Shown here piece by piece: positions 36,731 to 45,668 of a stretch of DNA of 64,000 bases. Position numbers and translations under genes: made by a program. Below the pieces are notes generated by a model. That model searched no databases, was not told the DNA's origin, and saw only the letters and a program-made list of their open reading frames with translations. Source of the stretch: Glutamicibacter mishrai (GTDB lineage: Bacteria > Actinomycetota > Actinomycetes > Actinomycetales > Micrococcaceae); NCBI RefSeq assembly GCF_012221945.1, contig NZ_CP032549.1:558001-622000 (forward strand). The letters are read 5' to 3'. The stretch's first letter is position 1. Each line of letters starts with the position of its first letter.

Positions 36731-37801
36731 CTAGTTCAGAACGATATTCGTCACCGGCTGCGACGAGTCCGTCGCAAAGTCCAAACCGGATGGAGCAGCG
36801 CCGGCAGCAACTAGCTGCGCACCCAGGGCCGCCACCATTCCGCCGTTGTCAGTACACAGGCTGAATGGTGGAACAACCAAGGCGATACCTGCCGAAGCGC
36901 ATCGGGCTGCGAGCAATTCTCTCAGCCGGGTATTTGCTGCGACTCCCCCGCCAAGAAGCACCGTCTTCAGGCCATGCTCTTGCATTGCTCGGACCGCTTT
37001 AGAAGTGATCACATCAACGACAGCTTCTTGGAAAGAAGCGGCAATATCCGCGACAGGAATATCTTCCCCGATGGCTTCGAAGTGCTCGACGCAGCGTGCC
37101 ACTGCGGTCTTCAATCCGGAGAAGGAGAAGTTATGTCGATGCTTGCCAGGGTTCTCTTCGCTGCCCACAAACTTAGGCAGGGTCAATCCGCGCGGGAAGC
37201 GGAAGGCCTTGCGGTCCCCGTCCCTGGCAGCCTTGTCGATGGCTGGCCCGCCGGGGTATCCAAGTCCCAGCAGGCGAGCAGTCTTGTCATAAGCTTCGCC
37301 GGCAGCATCATCAATGGTGGAGCCCAAAAGCTGCACATCATTGGTCAGCGAGGTGACCTTCAGGATCTCGGTGTGGCCACCAGACACCAACAGGGCGCCA
37401 AAGGTTGGTGGCAGCACAGTGCCTTCAAGCACGCCAACGCCAACGTGGGCTACAAGGTGGTTGATTCCGTACAGCGGGTTGCCGGTAGCCAGAGCCAAAG
37501 CCTTGGCAGCTGAAACGCCAACCATCAGTGCGCCAGCCAACCCGGGGCCACTGGTCACGGCAATAGCGTCAATGTCATCAAGCGTCAGTTCAGCCGTATC
37601 CAACGCCGACTGCAGCGTGGGAACGAAAGCTTCGAGGTGTGCTCGGGCTGCAATCTCCGGGATCACTCCGCCAAAGCGTACGTGCTCGTCCATGGAGCTG
37701 GAAACAGCGTTGGCCAAAAGGCGATTGCCGCGCACAATGCCCACGCCAGTTTCATCGCATGAAGATTCAATGCCTAGAACGATGGGTTCGGTGGTGCTCA
37801 T
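36731..37801 (-). CDS. tsaD: tRNA N6-threonylcarbamoyladenosine transferase TsaD
   Basis: Transfers the threonylcarbamoyl group to A37 of tRNAs that read ANN codons, together with TsaB and TsaE, which are encoded just upstream. The 356 residues start with [16 protein letters not shown] (ASKHA phosphate loop) and contain the metal-binding [10 protein letters not shown] and VSGGHTEIL histidines, [26 protein letters not shown], and [12 protein letters not shown]. Its ATG overlaps the rimI stop by 4 nt. It is the last gene of a five-gene unit. The call is secure. Confidence 0.97.
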   Translation of the reverse strand: MSTTEPIVLGIESSCDETGVGIVRGNRLLANAVSSSMDEHVRFGGVIPEIAARAHLEAFVPTLQSALDTAELTLDDIDAIAVTSGPGLAGALMVGVSAAKALALATGNPLYGINHLVAHVGVGVLEGTVLPPTFGALLVSGGHTEILKVTSLTNDVQLLGSTIDDAAGEAYDKTARLLGLGYPGGPAIDKAARDGDRKAFRFPRGLTLPKFVGSEENPGKHRHNFSFSGLKTAVARCVEHFEAIGEDIPVADIAASFQEAVVDVITSKAVRAMQEHGLKTVLLGGGVAANTRLRELLAARCASAGIALVVPPFSLCTDNGGMVAALGAQLVAAGAAPSGLDFATDSSQPVTNIVLN

Positions 37802-38277
37802 GCTTTGTTTTCTTCCTCTTGTCCCTGCTGGGCATCCAGTTGCAGTCTCATGATCAGCGCGTCAACGCCGCCCTTGTAGTAGCCCACACGGCGATGAATG
37901 GTCACGAATCCCATGGATTCGTACAGGCCAATAGCCGCGGGATTATCAAAGCGGACCTCAAGCATGACATCCAATGCGTTGCGTTCTTTGGCGGTCTCCA
38001 CAAGCAGCGTCAGCAGCTTGCGGCCTAGCCCTTGACCTTGGAATTCAGGGCTGATGGCAATGGTCTGCACGTCGCTGATGGGCAAGACGGTACACAGTCC
38101 GGCATAGCCAACTACTTTGCCATCGTTTTCGTACACCCAGTAATTACGGGTTTCGCTCTGGGCCAGTTCCGATTCGAAAGCAGCCAGCGGCCACGCATCT
38201 TCAGGGAAGAGCTCAGTCTCAAGTTGGTGAACCGCAGGGATATCGCTGGCGGTCATCTCGCGAAGAGCTACGTTCAT
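37798..38277 (-). CDS. rimI: Ribosomal protein S18 alanine N-acetyltransferase RimI
   Basis: A GNAT acetyltransferase of 159 residues. The acetyl-CoA binding loop is [24 protein letters not shown] (the Q-x-x-G-x-G/A pattern). [35 protein letters not shown] is the typical RimI C-terminus with the N-A-A-I-x-L-Y block. It lies between tsaB and tsaD and overlaps both by 4 nt (ATGA at each end), the usual actinobacterial arrangement. Acetylation of other N-termini is possible; the ribosomal target is by family. Confidence 0.93.
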   Translation of the reverse strand: MNVALREMTASDIPAVHQLETELFPEDAWPLAAFESELAQSETRNYWVYENDGKVVGYAGLCTVLPISDVQTIAISPEFQGQGLGRKLLTLLVETAKERNALDVMLEVRFDNPAAIGLYESMGFVTIHRRVGYYKGGVDALIMRLQLDAQQGQEEENKA

Positions 38278-38951
38278 GCCTTGGCCTGCTTCATGAAGGC
38301 AGGGACCTGGGCATCCGATTCACGCAGATACTGCGGTGCTGTGTCGGACAGGTCCTTGCCTGCCACCAAATCGCGCATCCCGCGCTGCGCTAGATTCGCA
38401 GCGTCTGCAATCCAGTCGAACGACTCCTCTTGAGGCTCAGCCCCAGCATCTCGTAGCTGCTCTGCGTAGATTCCAGCGCCAACGCCGTATACCGGGAGCT
38501 CTGGCAGAGTTGACGCCGATGCTACATGCGGACCGTCAACGATCTGGCCTGCCTGGTCATAGCGCGCCCAGTAAACTTCCTTGCGGCGCGCGTCCGAGGC
38601 AACAATAAATTCTTCAGGCACGTTGCCTGTTGCAAGCACGCGCTCGGCGAGCGCATGCAGTGACATCACGCCGTGTACGGGGACGTTCCACACGAAGCTG
38701 AAAGTACGCGAGGCGACAAGTCCTACACGAAGCCCGGTGAATGGGCCCGGGCCAACGCCAACAAAGATGCCGGTTAGGTTCCGGCCTTCTTCGTTGTTTT
38801 CTGCCAGGAGATCTCGCACATAGGATGCCAGGGTTTCAGTCTGGTCATTGCCCTTGGGCGAGGTCTTTTGGGCGATAACTGAACCAGTCGTGGAATCGAC
38901 CAGTGCTACCGAGGCGTGGGCCGAGGTGTCGATGGACAGGTAGTTAGGCAT
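38274..38951 (-). CDS. tsaB: tRNA threonylcarbamoyladenosine biosynthesis protein TsaB
   Basis: The non-catalytic partner that activates TsaD. 225 residues starting NYLSIDTSAHASVALVD, followed by HSETL-equivalent QTETLASYVRDLL and then GIFVGVGPGPFTGLRVGLVASRTFSFVWNVPVHGV, the TsaB signature. ATG 38951 is chosen because the fold begins there; the upstream ATG at 38975 would overlap tsaE more. The gene overlaps tsaE by 8 nt and rimI by 4 nt. Confidence 0.95.
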   Translation of the reverse strand: MPNYLSIDTSAHASVALVDSTTGSVIAQKTSPKGNDQTETLASYVRDLLAENNEEGRNLTGIFVGVGPGPFTGLRVGLVASRTFSFVWNVPVHGVMSLHALAERVLATGNVPEEFIVASDARRKEVYWARYDQAGQIVDGPHVASASTLPELPVYGVGAGIYAEQLRDAGAEPQEESFDWIADAANLAQRGMRDLVAGKDLSDTAPQYLRESDAQVPAFMKQAKA

Positions 38952-39549
38952 GCTTTTCTCCGGTGGGCTGTGCATTGATTGCAGAGCGCAAGTTGTCTTT
39001 CAGCTGAGCGAAGTTTTCAGAATCCCATCGCGGCCCAATGGCTTTGAGAGTGAATTCTCTGGGCTCATCCAATTCTTCTTCGGATTCTTCCCACGGGTTC
39101 TCGACGGCTGCCGTGTTCACTTCACGGTCCAAGGTGATTTCCAGGCGCGAGTCCGAGAGATGCTCTACTTTGCCCAGCCCCCATTCAACTACCGTGACTG
39201 ACTCAGCCAATGTCGATTCGAGGTCAAGGGTGTCCACGTCGTTCTGATCTTTCAGACGGTAGGCATCAACGTGAATCAGGGTAGGTCCATCAGCCAGTGA
39301 TGGATGCTGGCGTGCGAGCACGAAGGTAGGCGAAATGATTCCTTCGCGGACGTTGAGCCCGATACCCAACGATTGCGTGAGTGTTGTCTTACCGGCGCCG
39401 AGCGCGCCAGTGAGGATCACCAGATCTCCAGCTTGAAGTTGCTCCCCGAGTGCTTCGCCCAGGGCTTCGGTCTGCGTCAGGTCAGTGAGCTGGCAGGTAA
39501 ATTCTTGGACGGCCTCATTCACCGGCTTCACCCCAGCTTCCTTCAACAT
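38944..39549 (-). CDS. tsaE: tRNA threonylcarbamoyladenosine biosynthesis ATPase TsaE
   Basis: The P-loop ATPase of the t6A complex. ILTGALGAGKTTLTQSLGIGLNV is the Walker A region, SPTFVLARQH the switch, and LIHVDAYRLKDQNDVDTLDLE and VTVVEWGLGKVE (Walker B) follow. 201 residues is longer than E. coli TsaE because of an acidic insertion at about 150-165 (EESEEELDEP) and a C-terminal extension. Overlaps the end of alr by 35 nt and the start of tsaB by 8 nt. Second gene of the unit. Confidence 0.93.
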   Translation of the reverse strand: MLKEAGVKPVNEAVQEFTCQLTDLTQTEALGEALGEQLQAGDLVILTGALGAGKTTLTQSLGIGLNVREGIISPTFVLARQHPSLADGPTLIHVDAYRLKDQNDVDTLDLESTLAESVTVVEWGLGKVEHLSDSRLEITLDREVNTAAVENPWEESEEELDEPREFTLKAIGPRWDSENFAQLKDNLRSAINAQPTGEKHA

Positions 39550-40684
39550 AGTGGCGTGGCACGCGAGGGGAAATCCTGGTCACCACTTCGTAGTTGATGG
39601 TGTTGGCTGCGTGTGCCCAGGTGTTTACGGACTGTCCGCCCTCGCCAAAGATGATGGCTTCTGCGCCCAGGTAGTCTTCCGGGGATATCTCGGGCCCGAG
39701 GTCAATGACGCACTGGTCCATGGCAATGCGTCCGCGTACCGGGTAGCTGCGTCCGTTGACGGTGACGGGTGCTCCGGTAGCAATGCGTGGAAGTCCATCG
39801 GCATAACCCAAGGGAATGAGACCCAGGTAGGTTTCGCCTTCGGTCTTGTAGTTCAAGCCGTAGGAGACACCTTGGCCAGCACGCACTTTCTTCACGTTCG
39901 CGATGCGGGTCATCAGCTTCATGGCCGGGCGTAGGCCGAAGTTATCCGGTGATTCGTTTTCGAATGGGCTCAGGCCATAGAGTCCCAGTCCTAGGCGAAC
40001 CATGTCGTGGTGTGCGTCCGGGCGGGAAAGGATGGCTGGGGTGTTGGCGATGTGCCGAACTTCCAAATGGAAGCCGGCAGCTTCGACCAATTCGATAGCT
40101 TTGTTGAAGACATGCAGCTGTTCGTCGGTTTCAGGGCGTTCTGGTTCATCGGCTACGGCCAGGTGGGAGAACAAGCCCACGACGCGCAACAGGCCTTCTT
40201 CTTGGAAGGCGCTGGCTCGGTTGAGCAGATCCGGGAAGTCATCCATGGTGGAACCGTTGCGTCCCAGCCCGGTATCAATCTTCAGATGAATACGTGCTGG
40301 CGTCTGCACGGAGCGCGCCGCGGCGGCTACTCGTTCCAGCTCCCATCCGGAAACACCAAGATCAAGGCTGGCATCAACGGCAGCTTCAAAAGGGGTGTCT
40401 TCGGTGTGCAGCCAAGCAAGCATCGGTGTCTGGATCCCGGCTTCGCGCAGAGCCAGGGCTTCGGTGACATGTGCACAGCCGAGCCAGCTGGCGCCACCTT
40501 CTACTGCTGCTTTGGCTACCGGGATTGCACCGTGGCCGTATGCGTCGGCTTTGACGACGGCCATGACTGCAGCGGGGGCGACGACGTCAGAGATCTGCTT
40601 GACGTTGTTGCGGATGGCCGACAGGTCAATGACTGCGCGCCGTTCGAATCCGCGGGCCTGTGCACTGTTGGTACTGGTTGTCAC
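39515..40684 (-). CDS. alr: Alanine racemase
   Basis: A PLP enzyme that makes D-alanine for peptidoglycan. The PLP lysine sits in MAVVKADAYGHGA, the second catalytic residue in the GVSYGLNYKTEGETYLGLIPLGYADGLPR block, and the VRGRIAMDQCVIDLG segment is conserved. GTG 40684 (AAAGCAAC before it) gives 389 residues; GTG 40714 is a second option. First gene of the unit leading to tsaD, with a 35-nt overlap into tsaE. Confidence 0.95.
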   Translation of the reverse strand: MTTSTNSAQARGFERRAVIDLSAIRNNVKQISDVVAPAAVMAVVKADAYGHGAIPVAKAAVEGGASWLGCAHVTEALALREAGIQTPMLAWLHTEDTPFEAAVDASLDLGVSGWELERVAAAARSVQTPARIHLKIDTGLGRNGSTMDDFPDLLNRASAFQEEGLLRVVGLFSHLAVADEPERPETDEQLHVFNKAIELVEAAGFHLEVRHIANTPAILSRPDAHHDMVRLGLGLYGLSPFENESPDNFGLRPAMKLMTRIANVKKVRAGQGVSYGLNYKTEGETYLGLIPLGYADGLPRIATGAPVTVNGRSYPVRGRIAMDQCVIDLGPEISPEDYLGAEAIIFGEGGQSVNTWAHAANTINYEVVTRISPRVPRHYVEGSWGEAGE

Positions 40685-40793
40685 GTTGCTTTCTTCAAGC
40701 GCTTCAGAGTTCACCTATTCATCTTCCCACTTTTCCTTCTGCGTTGCTGTGTTGCGACCTGCGCAGTAGAGCACATCCGTGGTTAAAAGCTAG

Positions 40794-40837
40794 AAGGGGC
40801 GGACCAGAACATCTTGCGATGTAGTGGTCCGCCCCTT
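40794..40837. terminator. Terminator behind mscL
   Basis: AAGGGGCGGACCA (40794-40806) pairs with TGGTCCGCCCCTT (40825-40837). On the minus strand it lies 22 nt behind mscL and runs into a TTTT-containing stretch. Confidence 0.75.
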
Positions 40838-40859
40838 AGGAGCGGTTTCGTTTGTGCGT

Positions 40860-41258
40860 CTAGCGCAGGTTCTTCAGTTCGTCGCGGATCTGCTCCAGCA
40901 GTGCCAGCTGTGGGTCTGGCTCTTCTGCAGCTTCTTCCTCGGTCAGGCCACGGCGAGCTGCAAGCTTTTCGTTCAGCTTCTGCATTGGGAACACCAACGC
41001 GAAGTAGACAGCTGCAGCGATCAGCAGGAAGTTAACGAGGGCGGTCAGGAAGGACCCGAAAGCAATTTCGGATCCGTTCAGGGTGAATCGAAGGACGTCA
41101 TCGAAAGACGGCTTACCGACCAATGCAGCAATCAACGGCATCAAGATGTTGTCAACAAGAGCGGTAACGACGGCGCCGAAGGCAGCGCCGATCACAACAG
41201 CAACGGCCAGATCGACAACGTTGCCCTTCATAATAAAATCGCGGAAACCTTTAAGCAT
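40860..41258 (-). CDS. mscL: Large-conductance mechanosensitive channel
   Basis: A pentameric membrane channel that opens on hypo-osmotic shock. 132 residues: the N-terminal amphipathic MLKGFRDFIMKGNVVDLAVAVVIGAAFGAVVTALVDNILMP is the diagnostic pore helix. A second helix lies at about residues 65-90, and a charged cytoplasmic helix (ALLEQIRDELKNL) closes the protein. ATG 41258 matches family starts; an upstream ATG at 41273 is less likely. Single gene. Confidence 0.95.
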   Translation of the reverse strand: MLKGFRDFIMKGNVVDLAVAVVIGAAFGAVVTALVDNILMPLIAALVGKPSFDDVLRFTLNGSEIAFGSFLTALVNFLLIAAAVYFALVFPMQKLNEKLAARRGLTEEEAAEEPDPQLALLEQIRDELKNLR

Positions 41259-41380
41259 GTTTGTAGCATACACAGGCTAAGCACAGGATCAAGGGTAAAT
41301 CCCCAGATGAAATCGATAAATTCGGGAAACTCCCAGATTACGTTCTTCTGTTCGACACTTTATGAACCTTCAACTTCAGG

Positions 41381-42418
41381 TTAAATCTTTCGCAGGAGCA
41401 TACGTCGCACCGAGTGATCAGCGGATTTCCGCAGAACCAGCTGGGCGCGGCCACGGGTTGGCAACACGTTTTCTTTCAGATTCGGTTCGTTGATCCGTTT
41501 CCAGATGCCGTGAGCCGTTTCATGTGCCTCTTCATCCGTCAATTGCGAGTAACGGTGGAAGTAGCTGGCCGGATCCGCGAAGGCGCCGGAGCGCAAACGC
41601 ATGAATCGATTGATGTACCACTCTTCAATGTCGCTGGTACGTGCATCAACATAAACCGAGAAATCGAAGAAGTCGCTCAGTGCCAGGCCCACAGTTCCAT
41701 CGGAACGGGTCCGCGCTGGCTGCAGGACATTCAGGCCCTCGACGATGAGCACCTGCGGGCTGCGCACCACGTTGCGCTCCCCCGGAACAATGTCATAAGT
41801 AAGGTGCGAATACACCGGGGTGCTCACTTCCGGCACGCCCGACTTCACCGATGAGACGAAGCGCAACAGTGCGCGGCGGTCATAGGATTCCGGGAAGCCC
41901 TTGCGGTGCATGATGCCGCGTCGCTCAAGCTCGGCATTCGGGTACAGGAAACCGTCAGTGGTAATAAGCTGCACGTCAGGAGTCTGCGGCCAGCGGCGCA
42001 GCATTTCCTGCAGCACACGGGCGGTGGTTGATTTACCGACGGCAACAGACCCGGCCACGCCAATGACAAATGGGGTGCGGGTGGTCTGCTCGCCGAGGAA
42101 GGTGGTGGTTGCCTGGTGTGTCGCTCCGGCGCCTTCGACGTAGAGATACAACAGGCGGCTCAGTGGCAGGTAGACGTCCCGGACCTCTTGGAGATCCAGT
42201 TCATCACCGAGGCCACGCAGCCGTTCAATGTCAGAGATGTTCAGCGGCTGTTCCATTTGATCGGAGAGCCGCGCCCAGGTCTCGCGCTCAAGATCAACAA
42301 AAGGCGAGATGGGTGTTTCAAGTGTTCCGTGTGGTTCCACGAGGTCAAATTCTGCCAAGAATATGCTCCACATCCCAATTAACGGGTTTCCACTCTTATT
42401 ATCCGCCTTGATTTCCAT
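41381..42418 (-). CDS. coaA: Type I pantothenate kinase
   Basis: Phosphorylates pantothenate, the first and feedback-controlled step of coenzyme A synthesis. Residues about 105-130 carry the P-loop [43 protein letters not shown] and [12 protein letters not shown] are the substrate motifs of the CoaA family, and the end [15 protein letters not shown] is standard. The start is unclear because the first 25 residues are not conserved. ATG 42418 is given; GTG 42436 or ATG 42373 are alternatives, none with a good ribosome site. Divergent from glmS. Confidence 0.93.
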   Translation of the reverse strand: MEIKADNKSGNPLIGMWSIFLAEFDLVEPHGTLETPISPFVDLERETWARLSDQMEQPLNISDIERLRGLGDELDLQEVRDVYLPLSRLLYLYVEGAGATHQATTTFLGEQTTRTPFVIGVAGSVAVGKSTTARVLQEMLRRWPQTPDVQLITTDGFLYPNAELERRGIMHRKGFPESYDRRALLRFVSSVKSGVPEVSTPVYSHLTYDIVPGERNVVRSPQVLIVEGLNVLQPARTRSDGTVGLALSDFFDFSVYVDARTSDIEEWYINRFMRLRSGAFADPASYFHRYSQLTDEEAHETAHGIWKRINEPNLKENVLPTRGRAQLVLRKSADHSVRRMLLRKI

Positions 42419-42495
42419 GTCGATAAAGTGAGCCACTACACACCGAATTTTGAGGGCTGAAACACGATTGTTCCCGTCGATAGGGTTTCAGCCGG

Positions 42496-42508
42496 TAGGA
42501 TTTTACGC
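42496..42508 (+). promoter_or_regulatory. -10 box of glmS
   Basis: TAGGAT (42496-42501) ends 7 nt before the glmS ATG, so the transcript should start at the A of ATG. No ribosome site is visible, in line with a leaderless mRNA. No glmS ribozyme-like leader can fit. Confidence 0.55.
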
Positions 42509-44380
42509 ATGTGCGGAATTGTTGGATATGCAGGAACCTCGAGCCGAGTTACCGACCACGGTGCCCTCGACGTTTTGATTGAAGGTTTGCGCCGGTTGGA
42601 ATACCGCGGTTACGACTCGGCTGGTGTCGCAGTTGTTGCCGATGGCGCTATTCACTCTCGCAAGAAGGCCGGCAAGCTGGCCAACTTGGAGAATGAAATT
42701 GCTGAAGCTCCACTGCCCAAGTCGATGACTGGCATTGGACACACCCGTTGGGCAACCCACGGTGGGCCGAGTGATGGCAACGCCCACCCACACCTAGCCG
42801 ATGGTGGCAAGCTTGCCATGATCCACAACGGAATTATTGAGAACTTTGCCGGTATCAAGGCCGAGCTGCTGGCTGAAGGCGTCACTTTCCTCTCGGAAAC
42901 CGACACCGAAGTTGCAGCCGCTTTGCTGGGCAAGATCTACACCACCCAAGCCGAAGGCGATCTGACTCGTGCCATGCAGTTGGCCGTTCAGCGTCTTGAG
43001 GGTGCCTTCACCCTGTTGGCTGTCCACCAGGACCACCCAGGTGTTGTTGTGGCTGCCCGCCGCAACTCGCCGCTGGTTCTCGGTTTGGGCGATGGCGAGA
43101 ACTTCCTCGGTTCCGATGTTTCCGGATTCATCGACTTCACCCGTCGTGCCGTGGAACTGGGTCAGGACCAGATTGTCACCATCACCCCAGACAGCCACTC
43201 GATCATCGACTTCAACGGCACCCCTGCCGAGGGCAAGGAATTCACCGTTGACTGGGATGCAGCCAGCGCTGAAAAGGGCGGCTTCGCTTCCTTCATGGAG
43301 AAGGAAATCTTTGACCAGCCAGCCGCTGTGGCCGACACCCTGCTGGGTCGCTCGGACGCTAACGGCCGCCTGACCCTTGATGAACTTCGCATCACCCCTG
43401 ATGAGCTGGCACAGGTCAACAAGATTGTTGTTCTTGCTTGCGGTACCAGCGCTTACGCCGGCACCGTTGCCAAGTACGCTATCGAGTCCTGGTGCCGCAT
43501 CCCGGTTGAGGTTGAGCTCTCCCACGAGTTCCGCTACCGCGAACCAATCGTTGATTCGAACACCCTGATTGTTTCCATCTCCCAGTCCGGCGAGACCATG
43601 GACACCTTGATGGCTGTTCGCTACGCCAAGGAACAGGGCGCCAAGACCCTGTCCATCTGCAACACCAACGGGTCCACCATCCCGCGCGAATCCGACGCAG
43701 TGCTGTACACCCACGCTGGTCCGGAAATCGCTGTGGCATCCACCAAGGCCTTCCTGGCTCAGATCACCGCGACCTACTTGCTGGGCCTGTACCTGGCACA
43801 GCTGCGCGGCAACCTGTTCCAGGGCCAGATCAAGGACATCCTTGCTGACCTCGGCAAGATCCCAGCCAAGATCCAGGACATCCTGGACCGCGGCGAAGAG
43901 ATCAAGGCTGTTGCACGCAAGATGGCCCAGGTTCCATCGGTGCTGTTCCTGGGTCGCCACGTTGGCTACCCGGTAGCAATGGAAGGCGCCTTGAAGCTCA
44001 AGGAAATCGCCTACATCCACGCGGAAGGCTTCGCCGCCGGCGAGCTCAAGCACGGTCCAATCGCGCTCATCGAGCAGGACCAGCCGGTCTTCGTGGTGGT
44101 TCCTTCCCCACGCGGCCGCGACTCCCTGCACTCGAAGGTTGTCTCCAACATCCAGGAAGTTCGCGCCCGTGGCGCAAACACCCTGGTTATCGCGGAGTCC
44201 GGCGATGAGGACGTACGCGCATACGCAGAGTTCGTCTTCTACGTACCGGAGACCCCAACCCTGCTGATGCCGCTGCTGACCACCGTTCCGCTGCAGCTGT
44301 TCGCTTGCGAGCTGGCTTCAGCCAAGGGCTACGACGTTGACCAGCCACGCAACTTGGCTAAGTCGGTGACCGTGGAGTAA
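42509..44380 (+). CDS. glmS: Glutamine-fructose-6-phosphate aminotransferase (isomerizing)
   Basis: Makes glucosamine-6-phosphate for the cell wall from fructose-6-phosphate and glutamine. 623 residues: the N-terminal Cys2 of MCGIVGYAG is the glutaminase nucleophile, with RRLEYRGYDSAG and HTRWATHG following. Two SIS isomerase domains (about 300-430 and 470-610) contain CGTSAYAG, SQSGETMDTL and STKAFLAQ. HAEGFAAGELKHGPIALIE and the terminal DQPRNLAKSVTVE complete the set. Works in series with glmM in this window. Confidence 0.98.
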   Translation: MCGIVGYAGTSSRVTDHGALDVLIEGLRRLEYRGYDSAGVAVVADGAIHSRKKAGKLANLENEIAEAPLPKSMTGIGHTRWATHGGPSDGNAHPHLADGGKLAMIHNGIIENFAGIKAELLAEGVTFLSETDTEVAAALLGKIYTTQAEGDLTRAMQLAVQRLEGAFTLLAVHQDHPGVVVAARRNSPLVLGLGDGENFLGSDVSGFIDFTRRAVELGQDQIVTITPDSHSIIDFNGTPAEGKEFTVDWDAASAEKGGFASFMEKEIFDQPAAVADTLLGRSDANGRLTLDELRITPDELAQVNKIVVLACGTSAYAGTVAKYAIESWCRIPVEVELSHEFRYREPIVDSNTLIVSISQSGETMDTLMAVRYAKEQGAKTLSICNTNGSTIPRESDAVLYTHAGPEIAVASTKAFLAQITATYLLGLYLAQLRGNLFQGQIKDILADLGKIPAKIQDILDRGEEIKAVARKMAQVPSVLFLGRHVGYPVAMEGALKLKEIAYIHAEGFAAGELKHGPIALIEQDQPVFVVVPSPRGRDSLHSKVVSNIQEVRARGANTLVIAESGDEDVRAYAEFVFYVPETPTLLMPLLTTVPLQLFACELASAKGYDVDQPRNLAKSVTVE

Positions 44381-44398
44381 TCCACGCACGACCCACGC

Positions 44399-44433
44399 TA
44401 AAGGGCCACACCATTTTTTGGTGTGGCCCTTTA
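44399..44433. terminator. Terminator between glmS and ptsH
   Basis: A perfect 15 bp stem (44399-44413 with 44419-44433) with a five-T loop. It can serve both the glmS and the HPr transcript. Confidence 0.85.
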
Positions 44434-44465
44434 GCTGTTAACCCAAGAAACTTGAAGCGCTATCC

Positions 44466-44747
44466 CTAGCTGGCGTCGTGGTCGGTTTCGAGAACTGCCG
44501 CCAAGGCTTCGAGTGCTTCTGCGGCACCGGCATCTTCGCTGCGCAACACCACTGCTTCCCCATGCTCGGCTCCCAAACCCATCAGCGTCAGGATGCTGCT
44601 GGCGTCTCCTGCTTCGTCTGCTGGCTCGCCTTCACGCGCGATGGTGATCTCGAAATCATATTCGCTGGCAGCCTCTGCGAAGATCGCGGCAGGGCGTGCG
44701 TGCAAACCGACTCGGCTACCGATGGTGGCGGTACGTTCAATCATCAT
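44466..44747 (-). CDS. ptsH: Phosphocarrier protein HPr
   Basis: The general phosphotransfer protein of the PTS, passing phosphate from enzyme I to sugar-specific IIA domains such as that of the mannitol PTS encoded nearby. The active His is in VGLHARPAAIF. The DASSILTLMGLGAEHGE segment holds the position of the regulatory serine of Firmicutes, though such regulation is not established here. 93 residues. ATG 44747 or 44744. Divergent from the TetR gene. Enzyme I is not in the window. Confidence 0.93.
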   Translation of the reverse strand: MMIERTATIGSRVGLHARPAAIFAEAASEYDFEITIAREGEPADEAGDASSILTLMGLGAEHGEAVVLRSEDAGAAEALEALAAVLETDHDAS

Positions 44748-44833
44748 TTTCCTCTGATTCTTAGCGGATTTTCAAAGACATCCCGGCCGTGAGCCACCCG
44801 GTGGCTACTTGGCACGTGAGCGCTCCTGTGATT

Positions 44834-44873
44834 CACTTCATATAACAGCGCTATAAGTGGTAGGGTAACGCGT
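44834..44873 (+). promoter_or_regulatory. Promoter and candidate operator of the TetR/mannitol region
   Basis: CACTT-N16-AAGTG (44834-44859), centred on AGCGCT with flanking TATA on both sides, is a loose palindrome. It is followed by TAGGGT (44861-44866), 7 nt before the TetR ATG. It sits between ptsH and the TetR gene and could control both. Confidence 0.4.
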
Positions 44874-45596
44874 ATGAGTTCCAATGACCAGTTGCCTCCG
44901 AAAACTCGCCTTTTGCGCGCAGCTACCGAGTTGCTGGCGAATGCAGGCAGTGAACCGGTGTCGACTCGGCAAATCACAAAACTCGCCGGTGTAACCGCAC
45001 CAACTCTCTACCACCACTTCGGAGATAAGGAAGGACTGTTCAATGCAGTAGTCACCGCAGGATTCGAAGAGTACCTGGCAGGCGAACGAGCCATCGATCT
45101 GGATTCCAATCCCATCGAAGACATCCGACGCCTCTGGGATGGCCACGTACAGTTTGGCCTTGATAAAACACATCTTTATTTGGTCCTGTTTGGCAACATC
45201 CGCCCCGAGAGCCGTCCGGCAATCATCGCGGAAGCCGAACAGCTGGTGGCGGAACGGTTGAACCGTGCAGCCATAGCCGGACAGTTGAAGGTCCCACCCC
45301 ACGAAGCGGCACGCAGTATCATGGCCGCCAACGTCGGAGTGACCTTGATGCTCATCGCCGAGTCAGCCGACCGACGCAATTTGGAGTTGTCCACGATGAC
45401 GCGGGACTCCATGATCCAGGCAGTGTTCAATGATGAAGCCCACGCCCAATTGTCCGAACCCACCAACCAGTCCTCCGTCGTGGTTGCCGCGATCGCCTTG
45501 AACGCGGCGTTGCAGTCTTCCAGCTCCAATGAGCTATCCAGCTCGGAACTCAAGCTGTTCTTGGAATGGCTTCACAGGATCTCTGCCTCCGGATAG
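44874..45596 (+). CDS. TetR family transcriptional regulator upstream of mannitol genes
   Basis: A 240-residue TetR-type protein. The DNA-binding domain is KTRLLRAATELLANAGSEPVSTRQITKLAGVTAPTLYHHFGDKEGLFNAVV. The sensor domain is helical and ends in a Ser-rich stretch (QSSSSNELSSSELK) before a final helix. Start ATG 44874 lies 7 nt behind TAGGGT, so the message is probably leaderless. It is divergent from ptsH and 72 nt before mtlA in the same direction. Control of the PTS genes is likely from position, although mannitol operons of other actinobacteria more often use other regulator families. Confidence 0.85.
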   Translation: MSSNDQLPPKTRLLRAATELLANAGSEPVSTRQITKLAGVTAPTLYHHFGDKEGLFNAVVTAGFEEYLAGERAIDLDSNPIEDIRRLWDGHVQFGLDKTHLYLVLFGNIRPESRPAIIAEAEQLVAERLNRAAIAGQLKVPPHEAARSIMAANVGVTLMLIAESADRRNLELSTMTRDSMIQAVFNDEAHAQLSEPTNQSSVVVAAIALNAALQSSSSNELSSSELKLFLEWLHRISASG

Positions 45597-45668
45597 CCTC
45601 GAAGTGCCACGGCCACTCATAATCTCCAGATCTACTACCCGCCCCCGGGCGAATTCTTAGGATTAGTC

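Noticed and set aside
42794..44131. Minus-strand open frame of 445 codons
   Set aside because: Antisense to glmS; no motif of its own.
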